This document shows, piece after piece, positions 31,103 through 40,043 of a stretch of DNA of 64,000 nt. A model generated the notes under the pieces. The model did no database searches. It saw only the letters and a list, made by a program, of their open reading frames with translations, and was not told the DNA's origin. Positions within the stretch are counted from its first letter, which is position 1; each line of letters opens with the position of its first letter. The position numbers and the translations under genes were made by a program. The stretch comes from Fimbriimonadales bacterium (GTDB lineage: Bacteria; Armatimonadota; Fimbriimonadia; Fimbriimonadales; GBS-DC), in contig AP024673.1 of NCBI GenBank assembly GCA_025998675.1, positions 833,221 to 897,220 of the forward strand, read 5' to 3'.

Positions 31103-33211
31103 CTACTCCACCACTATCTGTGTGAAGTCCGCCAGCGCGAGGTAGAGCCGATTCGCGCACGCGAGCAGGTTCAGGCGGTTCTGCCGACGCGCCGCGTCGT
31201 CCGTCATCACCATCACGCCGTCGAACAGCGCGTTCACCGCAGGCGCGAGCGCGAGCAGCTCGGTGTAAATCGTCGCGTAGTCGTGCTTGTAATACAGCCC
31301 CTCGAAGCGCGGGGTGAGACGCGCGAGCGCCTCGTGCAGCGCGTTCTCCGACGGGTGTTCGAACAGCGTTGCGTCCACATGCTCCAGCCCGCCGATGGCT
31401 TTGATGCCCTTTTTCTCGGCGGCGGCGAGGATGTTAGCGGGGCGCGTCGCCGTCTGCGTGAGCGGGATGAAGTCGGGCGACTCGGCGTGCGCCTGCAGCA
31501 GGTGCGCCCGCTGCACGAACCCGTACACCGAGTCGTCCCAGCCGCCGCCCAGCGTCGCGCGGATGAGGTCGTAGCGCACGCCCGCCTCCTCCAGCAGCGC
31601 CTCGATACGGCTGTAGAACAGCGTGCGCAGGTCGGCTTGCACGGCAATCAGCGGCTTGAGCGACGCGCGCTGCTCGCGATACGCATCGTGCGCGCGCTGC
31701 GCCAGCTCCGCCAGCGTCGGGTAGTCCGGCTCGTACTGCAAAATCTCCACTACGCTCGCCGCCGCGCGCCGCAGCCCGAACGGGTCGGACGAGCCTTTCG
31801 GTAGGTAGCCCAGCCCCACATAGCCCACCAGCGCGTCGATGCGCTCCAGCACCGCCAGCGCGCGCCCCAGCGCCGACTGAGGAATGGGGTCGCCCGCGTG
31901 GCGGGGCATGTAATGTTCGCCGATGGCGGTCGCAATCGACTCTGGCTCGCCCGCCATCCGCGCGTACTCCGCGCCAATCACCCCCTGCAGGTCGGGGAAC
32001 TCCATCACCATCTGAGTCGCGAGGTCCGCCTTGCACAGCAGGGCAGCGCGATGCAGATGGGCGGTCGTCTCCGCGTCCCAGCCCAGCGCCTCCGCCAGCT
32101 GCTCGGCGAGGCGCTCCAGCCGATGCGCCCTGTCCAGCAGCGTGCCCAGCTTCTGCTGATACAGAATCCGCCCCAGCGCGGGCACGAACGCCTCCAGCGG
32201 CTGCTTGCGGTCCTCCTCAAAAAAGAACGCCGCGTCGTTGAAGCGGGCGACCAGCACCCACTCGTTGCCCGCGCGCACCTTGTCGGGGTCGCCGCTGTTG
32301 TAGACCGAGATGAAATGCGGCAGCAGCGCGCCCGAATCGTTCACCACGGGGAAAAACTTCTCGTGCTTTTTCATCGCGGAGACCAGCACGGGCGCAGGCA
32401 GGCGCAGGAAAGTCTCAGGGAAGCTCCCCAGCAGCAGGTGCGGCTGCTCTACCAGAAACACATTCTCCTCCACCAGCGCAGGCTCCAGCACGGGGCGCGC
32501 GCCGATGCTATGCGCGAGGCGGGTTGCGCCGTCGATGATGATGCGCTCGCGCTCGGCGGGGTCGGCGATCACATGGGCGCGGCGCAGCTGCTCCAGAAAC
32601 GCCTCAGGCGACTCGACCTCGAACGGCGCGGGCGACAGGAACCGATGCCCGCGACTGTGCCTGCCCGACGGGATGCCCTCCAGCTCGAACGGAATCACCT
32701 CCTGCCCCAGCATGGCGACTATCCAGCGGATGGGGCGTCCGAAGCGCATCTTGCGGCTGCCCCAGCGCAGGGTTTTGGGGAAGGTCATCGAGAGAATCAG
32801 CTTCGGCAGCGCGTCGGCAAGCACGGCGACGGCGGGCTGACCCGCGTCGTATTCGCGCACGAAGGCGTACTCGCCCTGCGGCGTCTCCTGAAACTGCACG
32901 GCGTCGGGTTCCACCCCGCGCGAACGGGCGAAGCCAATCAGCGCCTGCGTCGGGTTGCCCTGCGCATCAAAGCATGCGCGCTTTGCGGGACCGCGCACGA
33001 TGCGCTCTTCGGCGGTCTGCTGACACGCTGCGCCCTCCACGAGTGCAATCAGTCGGCGCGGCGCGCCCAGCGTGCGGATTGCCCCATGCGCCAGACGGCT
33101 CTCGTGCAGCGTTGTGGTAAGCTTCTCCTGCAGTTGTTCCAGCGTGCCTCGCATGAACGCCGCAGGCATCTCCTCGCACCCAATCTCCAGCAGTAAAGTC
33201 GCCCGTTCCAT
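31103..33211 (-). CDS. glyS: Glycyl-tRNA synthetase beta subunit
   Basis: 702 residues from ATG 33211. The N-terminal ATLLLEIGCEEMPAAFMRGT is the standard start of GlyS. Also visible are LGAPRRLIALVEG, TFPKTLRWGSRKMRFGRPIR and GHRFLSPAPFEVESPEAFLE, with a C-terminal anticodon-binding helical region ending NRLNLLACANRLYLALADFT. It works with GlyQ (alpha), which is not in the window. A GGTACAAT box lies 9 nt before the ATG without a Shine-Dalgarno, so the mRNA is probably leaderless. Confidence 0.95.
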   Translation of the reverse strand: MERATLLLEIGCEEMPAAFMRGTLEQLQEKLTTTLHESRLAHGAIRTLGAPRRLIALVEGAACQQTAEERIVRGPAKRACFDAQGNPTQALIGFARSRGVEPDAVQFQETPQGEYAFVREYDAGQPAVAVLADALPKLILSMTFPKTLRWGSRKMRFGRPIRWIVAMLGQEVIPFELEGIPSGRHSRGHRFLSPAPFEVESPEAFLEQLRRAHVIADPAERERIIIDGATRLAHSIGARPVLEPALVEENVFLVEQPHLLLGSFPETFLRLPAPVLVSAMKKHEKFFPVVNDSGALLPHFISVYNSGDPDKVRAGNEWVLVARFNDAAFFFEEDRKQPLEAFVPALGRILYQQKLGTLLDRAHRLERLAEQLAEALGWDAETTAHLHRAALLCKADLATQMVMEFPDLQGVIGAEYARMAGEPESIATAIGEHYMPRHAGDPIPQSALGRALAVLERIDALVGYVGLGYLPKGSSDPFGLRRAAASVVEILQYEPDYPTLAELAQRAHDAYREQRASLKPLIAVQADLRTLFYSRIEALLEEAGVRYDLIRATLGGGWDDSVYGFVQRAHLLQAHAESPDFIPLTQTATRPANILAAAEKKGIKAIGGLEHVDATLFEHPSENALHEALARLTPRFEGLYYKHDYATIYTELLALAPAVNALFDGVMVMTDDAARRQNRLNLLACANRLYLALADFTQIVVE

Positions 33212-33220
33212 CAGGGCGAA

Positions 33221-33228
33221 ATTGTACC
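33221..33228 (-). promoter_or_regulatory. GGTACAAT -10 element of glyS
   Basis: Minus-strand TGAGGTACAAT, then 9 nt (TTCGCCCTG) and ATG 33211. No ribosome-binding site lies between. Confidence 0.65.
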
Positions 33229-33369
33229 TCAGGGGCGCCCTCCAGAGAAATTCAGGGCAAATTCGCTTCCAGAAGCGCTTCGGATGTGAACATTTCGTTA
33301 AGAATGGAGTATAATAAGGTACGCAGGCAAGCAGATTCATGCCCCCCTGCGAAAGGAGGTTTATTCACT

Positions 33370-34347
33370 ATGATGCGTTCACGAACCTATCTGACTCTAC
33401 TGGCGGCAGGCGCTGCGACGCTTGCAATGGTCTCACCGTCCCACGCACAGCGCACAGTCGTTGGCGGCAAACCGCGCGTGACGATTACTCCCGCGCCGTG
33501 GATGCCCACCCCCGCGCCTGTGCAGAGCATCTTTCCCACAGTTAAGCAGAACGACCTGTTCAGCGGATCGGACTTCTTCCCCGCTGCACCGACCACGCTA
33601 CTGGATAACACGACCACCACAGGTTTTTACTTCCCTGCTCCGAACATCGTGCTGGACGACGCGAACATCCCCGACACACGCGACACTGACGGCGACAACA
33701 CCTACTACCTGACACAGATTGAATACTCCTTCTATGTCCCTGCGAATCTGGATGTCACGGGCGAGGTCTACATCGCTGGGGCGGACTCCACCACTGGCGA
33801 CCCTATCGCAGGGGATCTGGCGTCGCCCGTCACGACCTTTTCGGGCACTCTCACGGCAGGCTCTTATATATTGACAGTGGAGTTTGAGCGCTGTTCCCCG
33901 AGAGAGCAACCCACGGTGAGTTTTACCACAAGCATTGGTGATACCTACGACTACTTCTGGACAGGCATCAAGTTTGTCGGGTGTCCTGGTCCGAATGGTA
34001 CAAACTTCGCAGGCATGTTGCTTGCCTCAGGTCCCGACTTTGAGGATGATGTCTTCTGGTGGCAGGGCAACCAGAGCTGCGGCGGCACGGCTGGACAGGG
34101 ATACTACTGGTTCGGCGGCAATCCGCGCGCGTCGTTCTACCTCAAGGTAATCGGCGCCGCCACACAGGAGGATGCGATTGTTACCTCGCCCGATGTGGAC
34201 GGCAACGGCTGCGTGGACGACGCCGATCTGCTCGCGGTGCTGTTCGACTTTGGCGGTTCGGGCGGCGCGGCGGATGTCAACTGCGACGGCGTGGTAGACG
34301 ACGCCGACCTGCTCGAAGTGCTGTTCAACTTCGGCAACGGCTGCTGA
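33370..34347 (+). CDS. Secreted protein with C-terminal dockerin-like tail
   Basis: 325 residues from ATG 33370 (a second ATG follows immediately; AGGAGG 11 nt upstream; TATAAT at ~33309). Signal peptide ~1-28 (ending SPSHAQ). The middle ~240 residues are a beta-rich, Asp/Thr-rich domain with text such as YYLTQIEYSFYVPANLDVTG and FEDDVFWWQGNQSCGGTAGQ, similar in style to PEP-CTERM/choice-of-anchor proteins but without a sorting signal. The tail is SPDVDGNGCVDDADLLAVLF then DVNCDGVVDDADLLEVLF and NFGNGC. A strong terminator follows. Confidence 0.7.
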   Translation: MMRSRTYLTLLAAGAATLAMVSPSHAQRTVVGGKPRVTITPAPWMPTPAPVQSIFPTVKQNDLFSGSDFFPAAPTTLLDNTTTTGFYFPAPNIVLDDANIPDTRDTDGDNTYYLTQIEYSFYVPANLDVTGEVYIAGADSTTGDPIAGDLASPVTTFSGTLTAGSYILTVEFERCSPREQPTVSFTTSIGDTYDYFWTGIKFVGCPGPNGTNFAGMLLASGPDFEDDVFWWQGNQSCGGTAGQGYYWFGGNPRASFYLKVIGAATQEDAIVTSPDVDGNGCVDDADLLAVLFDFGGSGGAADVNCDGVVDDADLLEVLFNFGNGC

Positions 34348-34374
34348 AGCCCCCTTCGATCTCCCTACCCCATG

Positions 34375-34405
34375 CAACACCTCCTCTTGTGAGGAGGTGT
34401 TGTCT
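34375..34405. terminator. Bidirectional intrinsic terminator
   Basis: A perfect 12-bp stem CAACACCTCCTC / GAGGAGGTGTTG with loop TTGT, followed by TCTTTT. It sits between the convergent dockerin-tailed gene (stop 34347) and GH51 gene (stop 34407). Confidence 0.85.
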
Positions 34406-34406
34406 T

Positions 34407-36875
34407 TTATAACCCCAGCATCACCGTCACCGAATGGGGCGGCAGCTCCCATTCCGTTTGCCAGCGTTGAAGTTCGCGCTGGAGTTGCACCCGATTCGGC
34501 TGTTCGAAGGTGTTCATCGCGTGGAACGGCTCGGCGTGCAGGCGGATCAGTTCTGTTTGCTGGAGCGTCGCGCCTGCAATCTCTATTCGCACGCGCACGG
34601 TCTCGGTGAGGCTGTAGTTAATCAGCCCGATGTGTATCCGCTCGCCGATGCGCACGGCGACGGCGTCCACCTGTTCCTCCAGCGATTCGGGCAGGCTGAC
34701 CCTGAGCCGCTGCCCCGCGAAATAGGGCGCATACATCCGAAACGCCAGCCATGTCGGGGTCTCCACCACCTGTGTGGGGCTGACCAGCAGTGCGGGCAAC
34801 ACATTCACCAGCTGCGCCAGGTTCGCCATCCCTACCGTTTCGGCGTTGCGAATCAGCGCGTGGAACACCCCCGCCGCGAAAATACCATCGTACAGCGGCG
34901 CGACCTGTCGGTACTGGCTCTCCCCGTTCGCTTCGGGATACCATGTGTTCCACTCATCAAACGCAATCAGCGGCGGGTTGTCGGGCATCTCCTCGCGGAT
35001 AATCTCGGCGGTGCGGCGCAGAATCCACTCCACGCGCTTCGCGCCCAGCACGACCGTCTCATACGCTTCGGGGCTGTCCTTGGGGTGGGGGCAGCCCTGA
35101 TAGAAATGCACCGACAGGTACTCGTGGTTCTCTCCCGCGACGCGCAGCACTTTGCGGTTCCACTGTCCCCACTCGTCGGCGTCCACGCCCACCGCGATTC
35201 GCAGGGCGTCGGGGTCTACGGCTCGGATGGCGCGTGCGAGTTCGTTCGCCTTAAGCGCGTACTTTACCGCGTCCAGCCGCCCCAGCTGCCAGTCGCCGTA
35301 CATTTCGTTGCCCGTGCCCCAGTAGCGCACGCGGTAGGGTTCAGGGTGTCCGTTCTCGGCGCGGAGCCGTCCCATCGGCGTGTCCGCGCCGCCGTTGCAG
35401 TATTCCACCCATTCCTGCGCCATGCGGGGCGCGCCCTCGCCCGCGTTCAGGCAGATGTAGGGTTCGGCGTTGATGAGCCTGCAGAGCTGGATGAACTCGT
35501 CCGTGCCGACATCGTTCATCTCCCAGCCGCCCCAGGCGCGGTTCCAGCGCGGGGGTCGCTGGTCGCGTACGCCGACGCCCTCGCGCCAGTCGTAGCCCGA
35601 CACGAAGTTGCCCCCAGGCCAGCGCAGGATGGGGATGGGCGTCTGCCGCAGGGTCTCCACCACATCGCGCCGCCAGCCGTGCAGGTTGTCGGCGGGCATC
35701 AGCGACGCGCAGCCAACAATCAGCGCGCCCTGCCCCTCCGCCTCGATGCGGAACGCGCCCGCAGGCTCACCGCGCGCAGGCGTCAGCTCGGCGGTAAGGG
35801 TATGCCACTGCCCCGCCTGTAGCCCCTCCCAGCGGTGCGTCGCGTCCCCGAAACTCACCTGCACGGCGGAGACGCCTTCGGGATAGACCACCACACGCGC
35901 CTGATACGCGCGCCCCGCCTGCACGGGGATTCCCGCCTGCGCCACGCCGCCGCGCGCGCCCTGCACCTCAATCCGCTGCGCCTGACCGCCTGTGTAGACA
36001 ATCCGATGCTCCCCGCGCAGGCGGGCGTCGCCGATTTTCCGCCAGCCTTCAATCGCGCCGTCGGGCAGCACTTCGCCTGCGAACTTGCGGTTGGTCAGCA
36101 GCTCCGCCCACAAGCCGCCCTGAATGCACTGCCCCATATGCTCGATGAAGTGCCCAAACAGTAGGGGCGAGACGGTCGCTTCAGGCGCGCGGGCGTCGAT
36201 TCGGATGACTGCCTCCTGCCCTGCAGGCGACGCGGGGAGCGTCTGCAGCGCGAATCGCTCCACCGCAAAACGAATCGGCTGGGACTCGCCCTCGGCGAAG
36301 GTTTTGCCCACAATCCCCACGAAGCGCGGGGGAATCAGGCTGTAGAGCGTGCTGACCGCCTGCCACCCGTCGGCGTCGCGGGCGCGCGTGAAAAAGGTGT
36401 AGCGTCCGCCCTGCTTCGCGACTCGGAGTTCCACGCGCGGCGCGTTCAGCGGGGCGGTCGCCAGTCGCGCTTCGCCCGTGCGTTCCAGCCAGAGTTCGGG
36501 GGTCGGCTTGCCCGCGAAGCGTCGGCTCTGAAACGGTCCCCAGAGGATGAGCCGATTCTCGCTGAATCCCACCGCCAGCCCCGCATGGAACTCGGCGTCA
36601 GGGGGCGTATTAAGAAGCTGCAGGGTCGCTTCCATCGCCCAGTCGCCTACGGGACAGGGCGTGCGCAGCATTGGCGCATCCGCAACGCCTGCCCAGTGAT
36701 TGTAGCCGCCCCGCCGCGCAGGAACCTCCACGGTCAGACTACCGTCCGCAAGCGCGTAAGTTGGTCCCGCAACGGGCGCGCGCCACTCCCAGCGCGTCTG
36801 CAGCGAACGCCCCTCAAAGTTGTCCACGAAATCCTGAGTCGCCATCTGCGCCATCAGCAGCACGCTCCACACCAT
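34407..36875 (-). CDS. GH51 alpha-L-arabinofuranosidase with N-terminal carbohydrate-binding region
   Basis: 822 residues. A short hydrophobic N-terminus (VWSVLLMAQMATQDF) may be a signal. Residues ~15-210 form a lectin/LamG- or DUF1080-like beta sandwich (TRWEWRAPVAGPTYALADGS). From ~225 the GH51 barrel follows: SPLLFGHFIEHMGQCIQGGL, WPGGNFVSGYDWREGVG, acid/base Glu in YWGTGNEMYGDW, nucleophile Glu in IAFDEWNTWY and a C-terminal beta domain. It releases arabinose from plant hemicellulose. No clear Shine-Dalgarno precedes the ATG. Confidence 0.9.
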   Translation of the reverse strand: MVWSVLLMAQMATQDFVDNFEGRSLQTRWEWRAPVAGPTYALADGSLTVEVPARRGGYNHWAGVADAPMLRTPCPVGDWAMEATLQLLNTPPDAEFHAGLAVGFSENRLILWGPFQSRRFAGKPTPELWLERTGEARLATAPLNAPRVELRVAKQGGRYTFFTRARDADGWQAVSTLYSLIPPRFVGIVGKTFAEGESQPIRFAVERFALQTLPASPAGQEAVIRIDARAPEATVSPLLFGHFIEHMGQCIQGGLWAELLTNRKFAGEVLPDGAIEGWRKIGDARLRGEHRIVYTGGQAQRIEVQGARGGVAQAGIPVQAGRAYQARVVVYPEGVSAVQVSFGDATHRWEGLQAGQWHTLTAELTPARGEPAGAFRIEAEGQGALIVGCASLMPADNLHGWRRDVVETLRQTPIPILRWPGGNFVSGYDWREGVGVRDQRPPRWNRAWGGWEMNDVGTDEFIQLCRLINAEPYICLNAGEGAPRMAQEWVEYCNGGADTPMGRLRAENGHPEPYRVRYWGTGNEMYGDWQLGRLDAVKYALKANELARAIRAVDPDALRIAVGVDADEWGQWNRKVLRVAGENHEYLSVHFYQGCPHPKDSPEAYETVVLGAKRVEWILRRTAEIIREEMPDNPPLIAFDEWNTWYPEANGESQYRQVAPLYDGIFAAGVFHALIRNAETVGMANLAQLVNVLPALLVSPTQVVETPTWLAFRMYAPYFAGQRLRVSLPESLEEQVDAVAVRIGERIHIGLINYSLTETVRVRIEIAGATLQQTELIRLHAEPFHAMNTFEQPNRVQLQRELQRWQTEWELPPHSVTVMLGL

Positions 36876-36926
36876 GCGGAGGAATTTCCCTGCGGGAGGC
36901 GGGTTTCCTGCGTAGGGCGCCGTTGG

Positions 36927-37406
36927 CTACTCCGAACCAGCAAACCGCTCCAGAAACCGCTGGCGTTGCTGGGGGATGTTGTAGGGCGTCTGGGGCGCGG
37001 CGCAGGCGGGCGCGGTGCAGTTGTACGCCAGCACCAGCGAGTTCACCCGCGCCATCACGCCCTCGATGCCCGTCCAGGTGCGCGTCTGCCACTCGGCGAA
37101 GCGCTCCGCGCCCAGCGTCGACGCGCGGGGATACTCCAGCTCCGCAATCCGCCAGAGCCGCTCGCATTCCGTGCGCAGGCGTTCAATCTCACGGGCGCGC
37201 TCCATCCAGTCGGGCAGCACACCCGCGCTCTTGAGCAGGCGTATCGCGGGGCGCAGTTCGGGCGGGGCGAACCACTCCTCGTCCAGCGGAAGCGGCTTGC
37301 CCCTGCCCGGCAGGTCGTCGAACTTGCCCTCCTGCATCGCCTCTTCGATTTTGCGGTCGGCGATGAGTTCAATCACGCGCTGGATGTCAAAGCCCGACTC
37401 GCGCAC
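36927..37406 (-). CDS. DUF1992 (DnaJ C28-like) protein
   Basis: 159 residues from GTG 37406 with AGGAG 6 nt upstream. IELIADRKIEEAMQEGKFDD, then LPGRGKPLPLDEEWFAPPEL, is the DUF1992 signature. The remaining helices (ERAREIERLRTECERLWRIA) continue the domain and the C-terminus is extended. Function in bacteria is unknown. It begins 9 bp after nuoE, so the two are co-transcribed. Confidence 0.8.
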   Translation of the reverse strand: MRESGFDIQRVIELIADRKIEEAMQEGKFDDLPGRGKPLPLDEEWFAPPELRPAIRLLKSAGVLPDWMERAREIERLRTECERLWRIAELEYPRASTLGAERFAEWQTRTWTGIEGVMARVNSLVLAYNCTAPACAAPQTPYNIPQQRQRFLERFAGSE

Positions 37407-37415
37407 GGCGCGCTC

Positions 37416-38051
37416 CTATGACTGGCTCAACGACTGCTGAATGCGTTCCCGCTCCTGCGCGCTCAGGTGCAGTTGCACCTCGGCGTCCGCCAGCTGCACA
37501 ACGGTATGCTCCTCGCTCTGGCGCAGCTGCTCCAGCAGGGCGTCGATTTTTTCGGGGGTCAGGCGTCGGCAGTAGATGTCGCCGACCTGCATCACGGGCG
37601 CGTCGCCGCAGTTGTTCAGGCACTCCACCTCTGTGAGCGTGAACAGCCCGTCGGGCGTCGTCTCGCCCAGCCGAATGCCCAGCTTCTGCTGCAGGTACTC
37701 CAGAATGCGATACCCGCCGCAGAGCATACAGCTCAGGTTCGTGCAGACCTCCAGCATATACTTGCCGACGGGCGTTTTGTTATACATCGTGTAGAAGGTC
37801 GCGACGCCCTCCACTTCGGCGTAGGAGCGCTGCAGGCGGTAGGCGACTTCGGCGATGGCGTCGGCGGTCAGGTGCCCCCCGTACTCGCGCTGGGCAATCC
37901 AGAGCGCGGGCAGCATCGCCGATTTTTTGTCGGGGTAGTGCGTTAGCAGCGCGTCCAGCTCCTTGACGGCGCGTTCCGAAAAGCGCAGGGTCAGCGTTTC
38001 GGGCTGCGGCGGCTTGGGTCGCTCGGTGATACGGATAATCGGCTCCTGCAT
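37416..38051 (-). CDS. nuoE: NuoE-like NADH dehydrogenase 24-kDa subunit ([2Fe-2S] thioredoxin fold)
   Basis: 211 residues. The 2Fe-2S ligands are visible: Cys103 and Cys108 (VCTNLSC) and Cys144 and Cys148 (ECLNNC). Other family text is KKSAMLPALWIAQREYGGHL, VEGVATFYTMYNKTPVGKY and GDAPVMQVGD. The C-terminal ~35 residues after EKIDALLEQL are an extra charged helix. No nuoF/G or other complex I gene is adjacent. Its own AGTATAAT box lies 9 nt before the ATG. Possible roles: complex I, or an NAD-linked hydrogenase/formate dehydrogenase diaphorase. Confidence 0.88.
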   Translation of the reverse strand: MQEPIIRITERPKPPQPETLTLRFSERAVKELDALLTHYPDKKSAMLPALWIAQREYGGHLTADAIAEVAYRLQRSYAEVEGVATFYTMYNKTPVGKYMLEVCTNLSCMLCGGYRILEYLQQKLGIRLGETTPDGLFTLTEVECLNNCGDAPVMQVGDIYCRRLTPEKIDALLEQLRQSEEHTVVQLADAEVQLHLSAQERERIQQSLSQS

Positions 38052-38060
38052 GGCGGGGGA

Positions 38061-38068
38061 ATTATACT
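38061..38068 (-). promoter_or_regulatory. AGTATAAT -10 element of nuoE
   Basis: Minus-strand GAGTATAAT, then 9 nt (TCCCCCGCC) and ATG 38051. No clear Shine-Dalgarno, so a predicted leaderless start independent of the tubulin operon upstream. Confidence 0.55.
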
Positions 38069-38081
38069 CACTGGAGCGTCT

Positions 38082-40043
38082 CTACGAGTCGGTCTCCAGC
38101 ACCGTTTCACGCGCCACCGCGAGGTAGCCGAGCATCGTGTCCGATTGCCAGTCGCGGATGGGCGCGGCGGCGGCGGCAGGCAGGCTACTGCGCTCTTCGG
38201 GCGGCGCAACCTGCCACAGCTGGGGCGTCGCCTTCTCCGTGCGCCAGAGGACGCGATCCGCTTGACTGCGCATTTGCTCCACCTGCTGCTCGCACCATGC
38301 CACACGCGCCTGCAAATTCGGAAACCGTGCGCGTAGGTAATAGGAAAAACTGCGGTAGTAGCTGGTCATCCACTGCTGCAGGTTGTTTTCCAGCTGCCCG
38401 ATGATCCACGGGAGCTGCTCGCGCAGGTCGCGTTCGGGGTCAATCATGCGATAGACTAACGCGCTCAAATCGCGTCCGCCCCACAGGGCATGCGCCGTAC
38501 TCTCCAGATGTTCCCAGCGGTAAACCAGCGGACGCAGCCACGGCAGCGACGGCAGATAAAACGCACGGACGCGGTTCTGGCGTTCACGTATCTCCTGCTG
38601 GATACGCTCGACCGCCGCGCTGACGCTCTGCAGCAGGTTGCCAAGCGTCTGTCGGATGCGGTCGGCGGCGGCGCGGTGCGCATCGTGTGCATCCACGCGC
38701 ATGTGTTGCGCGTAGTAATCCTGTAGCGCCTGCGTGTAGTCGTTGACAATCTGCGGATCGGGCATAGTGCGGCGGCGGAACAGCCCACCCTTGCTCTGTT
38801 GCGCCTGAGCGATTGCCTTTTCGAGGCGCGCATGGAGCGCCGCTTTGCGCTCCCCCGAAGGACGATGGGGAGTGAGCGTGTATATCTGCCAGCCCTCGAC
38901 GCTGCGGAGGAGCGCCTGCAGGCGGGACTGAAGAGTGAGCAAGTTGGCGTTCGGGGCGCGCAGGTACTGCTGGACGCTTGCGTGCAGGCTTTCGTGATAG
39001 GCGTCGGCGGCGTCTCGGGCGGCGCTCTGGAGCAGGGTCCGCCAGCGCGGAAGCCGCTGCTCTTGCCATGTCGTCTCCCATTCCGCCCCTGCAGCCAAGC
39101 GGGAGGAGTCCAGAGTGCTGGCGCTAAGTGAGGGCACAGGTATGGTTACGCTCAGTCCCAGCGCGCTCTGCGCCTGCACGCGCGCGCCGTCGCTCGTGTC
39201 CCATCCCTGCACGCTCTGCCCGACAATCTGCGTCCAGAGCTGGGCTTCTTCGGGGGTGGGCAGCCCTGTCGCGTCGTTCGCGCCGCTCAGTAAGCAACTC
39301 AGCGCATCGGCGACCAGCTTGTCCTGGAGGCACTGGATGATTTTGTGCAGCGGCAGCGTCACCAACCCGCAACCAATTGTGCTGGGGGCGCGCTCCGTGT
39401 CCACGACGCTGCGATAGAGCCAGTGTTCACCAACGAACTCCGCCGGGTGCAACGCCGTCAGGAGCATGTATGCGACAGTCTCGCGCAACTGCTCGTGAGT
39501 AATCACCGAGCCGTCCGAGCGCACCAGACGCAACAGGTGCATCTTGCCCTCTTGAACTGCGGACGAGGCGCGCAGGCGCGTCAGATGGTCCTGCCAGATT
39601 GCGGGCGGCAACGGCGAATCATAGGACGGATGCAGCACCAGCCAGTGCAGTCGTGCCGGTACCAGGTCGTCCGCGCGCTCACATAACGCCCGCAGGTCGT
39701 CAGCGACCCTGAGCGCATCAGCATACGCATCGCTGTCGAACACCAGCAGAAGTTGCTCCAGCAGGTAGCCGCCGGGCGGTCCGATTTCCATCCCCTGCTG
39801 GCGGGCGCGGTGGATGTTCTGCTCCAGGCGCGTCGCATACAGCCATCGGGTAAGCGGCGCGTCGAAGGCGCTCGCGTCGCCGCTCTCGGGCACATGAATC
39901 GCCTCATAGTCGCCGCGTTCGAACGCGCACAGCGCGGTTGTGGCGCGCGCGGGCGAACGAAACGCCTCCAGCAACTCGTGCGCCTCATGCACCGCGCGGC
40001 GCGAGAGGTCACCAATCGCGACGACCATTGTGGGATAAAACAT
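38082..40043 (-). CDS. Tubulin-operon protein 3: large helical protein, possible degenerate tubulin-like paralog
   Basis: 653 residues from ATG 40043 (GGGAG 8 nt upstream), overlapping the tubulin-like gene by 35 bp. The start YPTMVVAIGDLSRRAVHEAH parallels RPTLVVGLGGSGVYTARRLK of the upstream gene, followed by a similar strand (ATTALCAFERGD). The glycine-rich loops for GTP are absent. A second alpha/beta part contains LLVFDSDAYADALRVADDL and LHWLVLHPSYDSPLPP. From ~350 it is mostly long amphipathic helices (QSRLQALLRSVEGWQ; AAVERIQQEIRERQNRVRAF). It may pair with the GTPase as a non-catalytic partner. No named family was recognised. Confidence 0.6.
   Translation of the reverse strand: MFYPTMVVAIGDLSRRAVHEAHELLEAFRSPARATTALCAFERGDYEAIHVPESGDASAFDAPLTRWLYATRLEQNIHRARQQGMEIGPPGGYLLEQLLLVFDSDAYADALRVADDLRALCERADDLVPARLHWLVLHPSYDSPLPPAIWQDHLTRLRASSAVQEGKMHLLRLVRSDGSVITHEQLRETVAYMLLTALHPAEFVGEHWLYRSVVDTERAPSTIGCGLVTLPLHKIIQCLQDKLVADALSCLLSGANDATGLPTPEEAQLWTQIVGQSVQGWDTSDGARVQAQSALGLSVTIPVPSLSASTLDSSRLAAGAEWETTWQEQRLPRWRTLLQSAARDAADAYHESLHASVQQYLRAPNANLLTLQSRLQALLRSVEGWQIYTLTPHRPSGERKAALHARLEKAIAQAQQSKGGLFRRRTMPDPQIVNDYTQALQDYYAQHMRVDAHDAHRAAADRIRQTLGNLLQSVSAAVERIQQEIRERQNRVRAFYLPSLPWLRPLVYRWEHLESTAHALWGGRDLSALVYRMIDPERDLREQLPWIIGQLENNLQQWMTSYYRSFSYYLRARFPNLQARVAWCEQQVEQMRSQADRVLWRTEKATPQLWQVAPPEERSSLPAAAAAPIRDWQSDTMLGYLAVARETVLETDS

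Noticed and set aside
31898-33196. 432-residue plus-strand ORF
   Set aside because: Antisense shadow of glyS; composition is Arg/His/Gln-rich without motifs.
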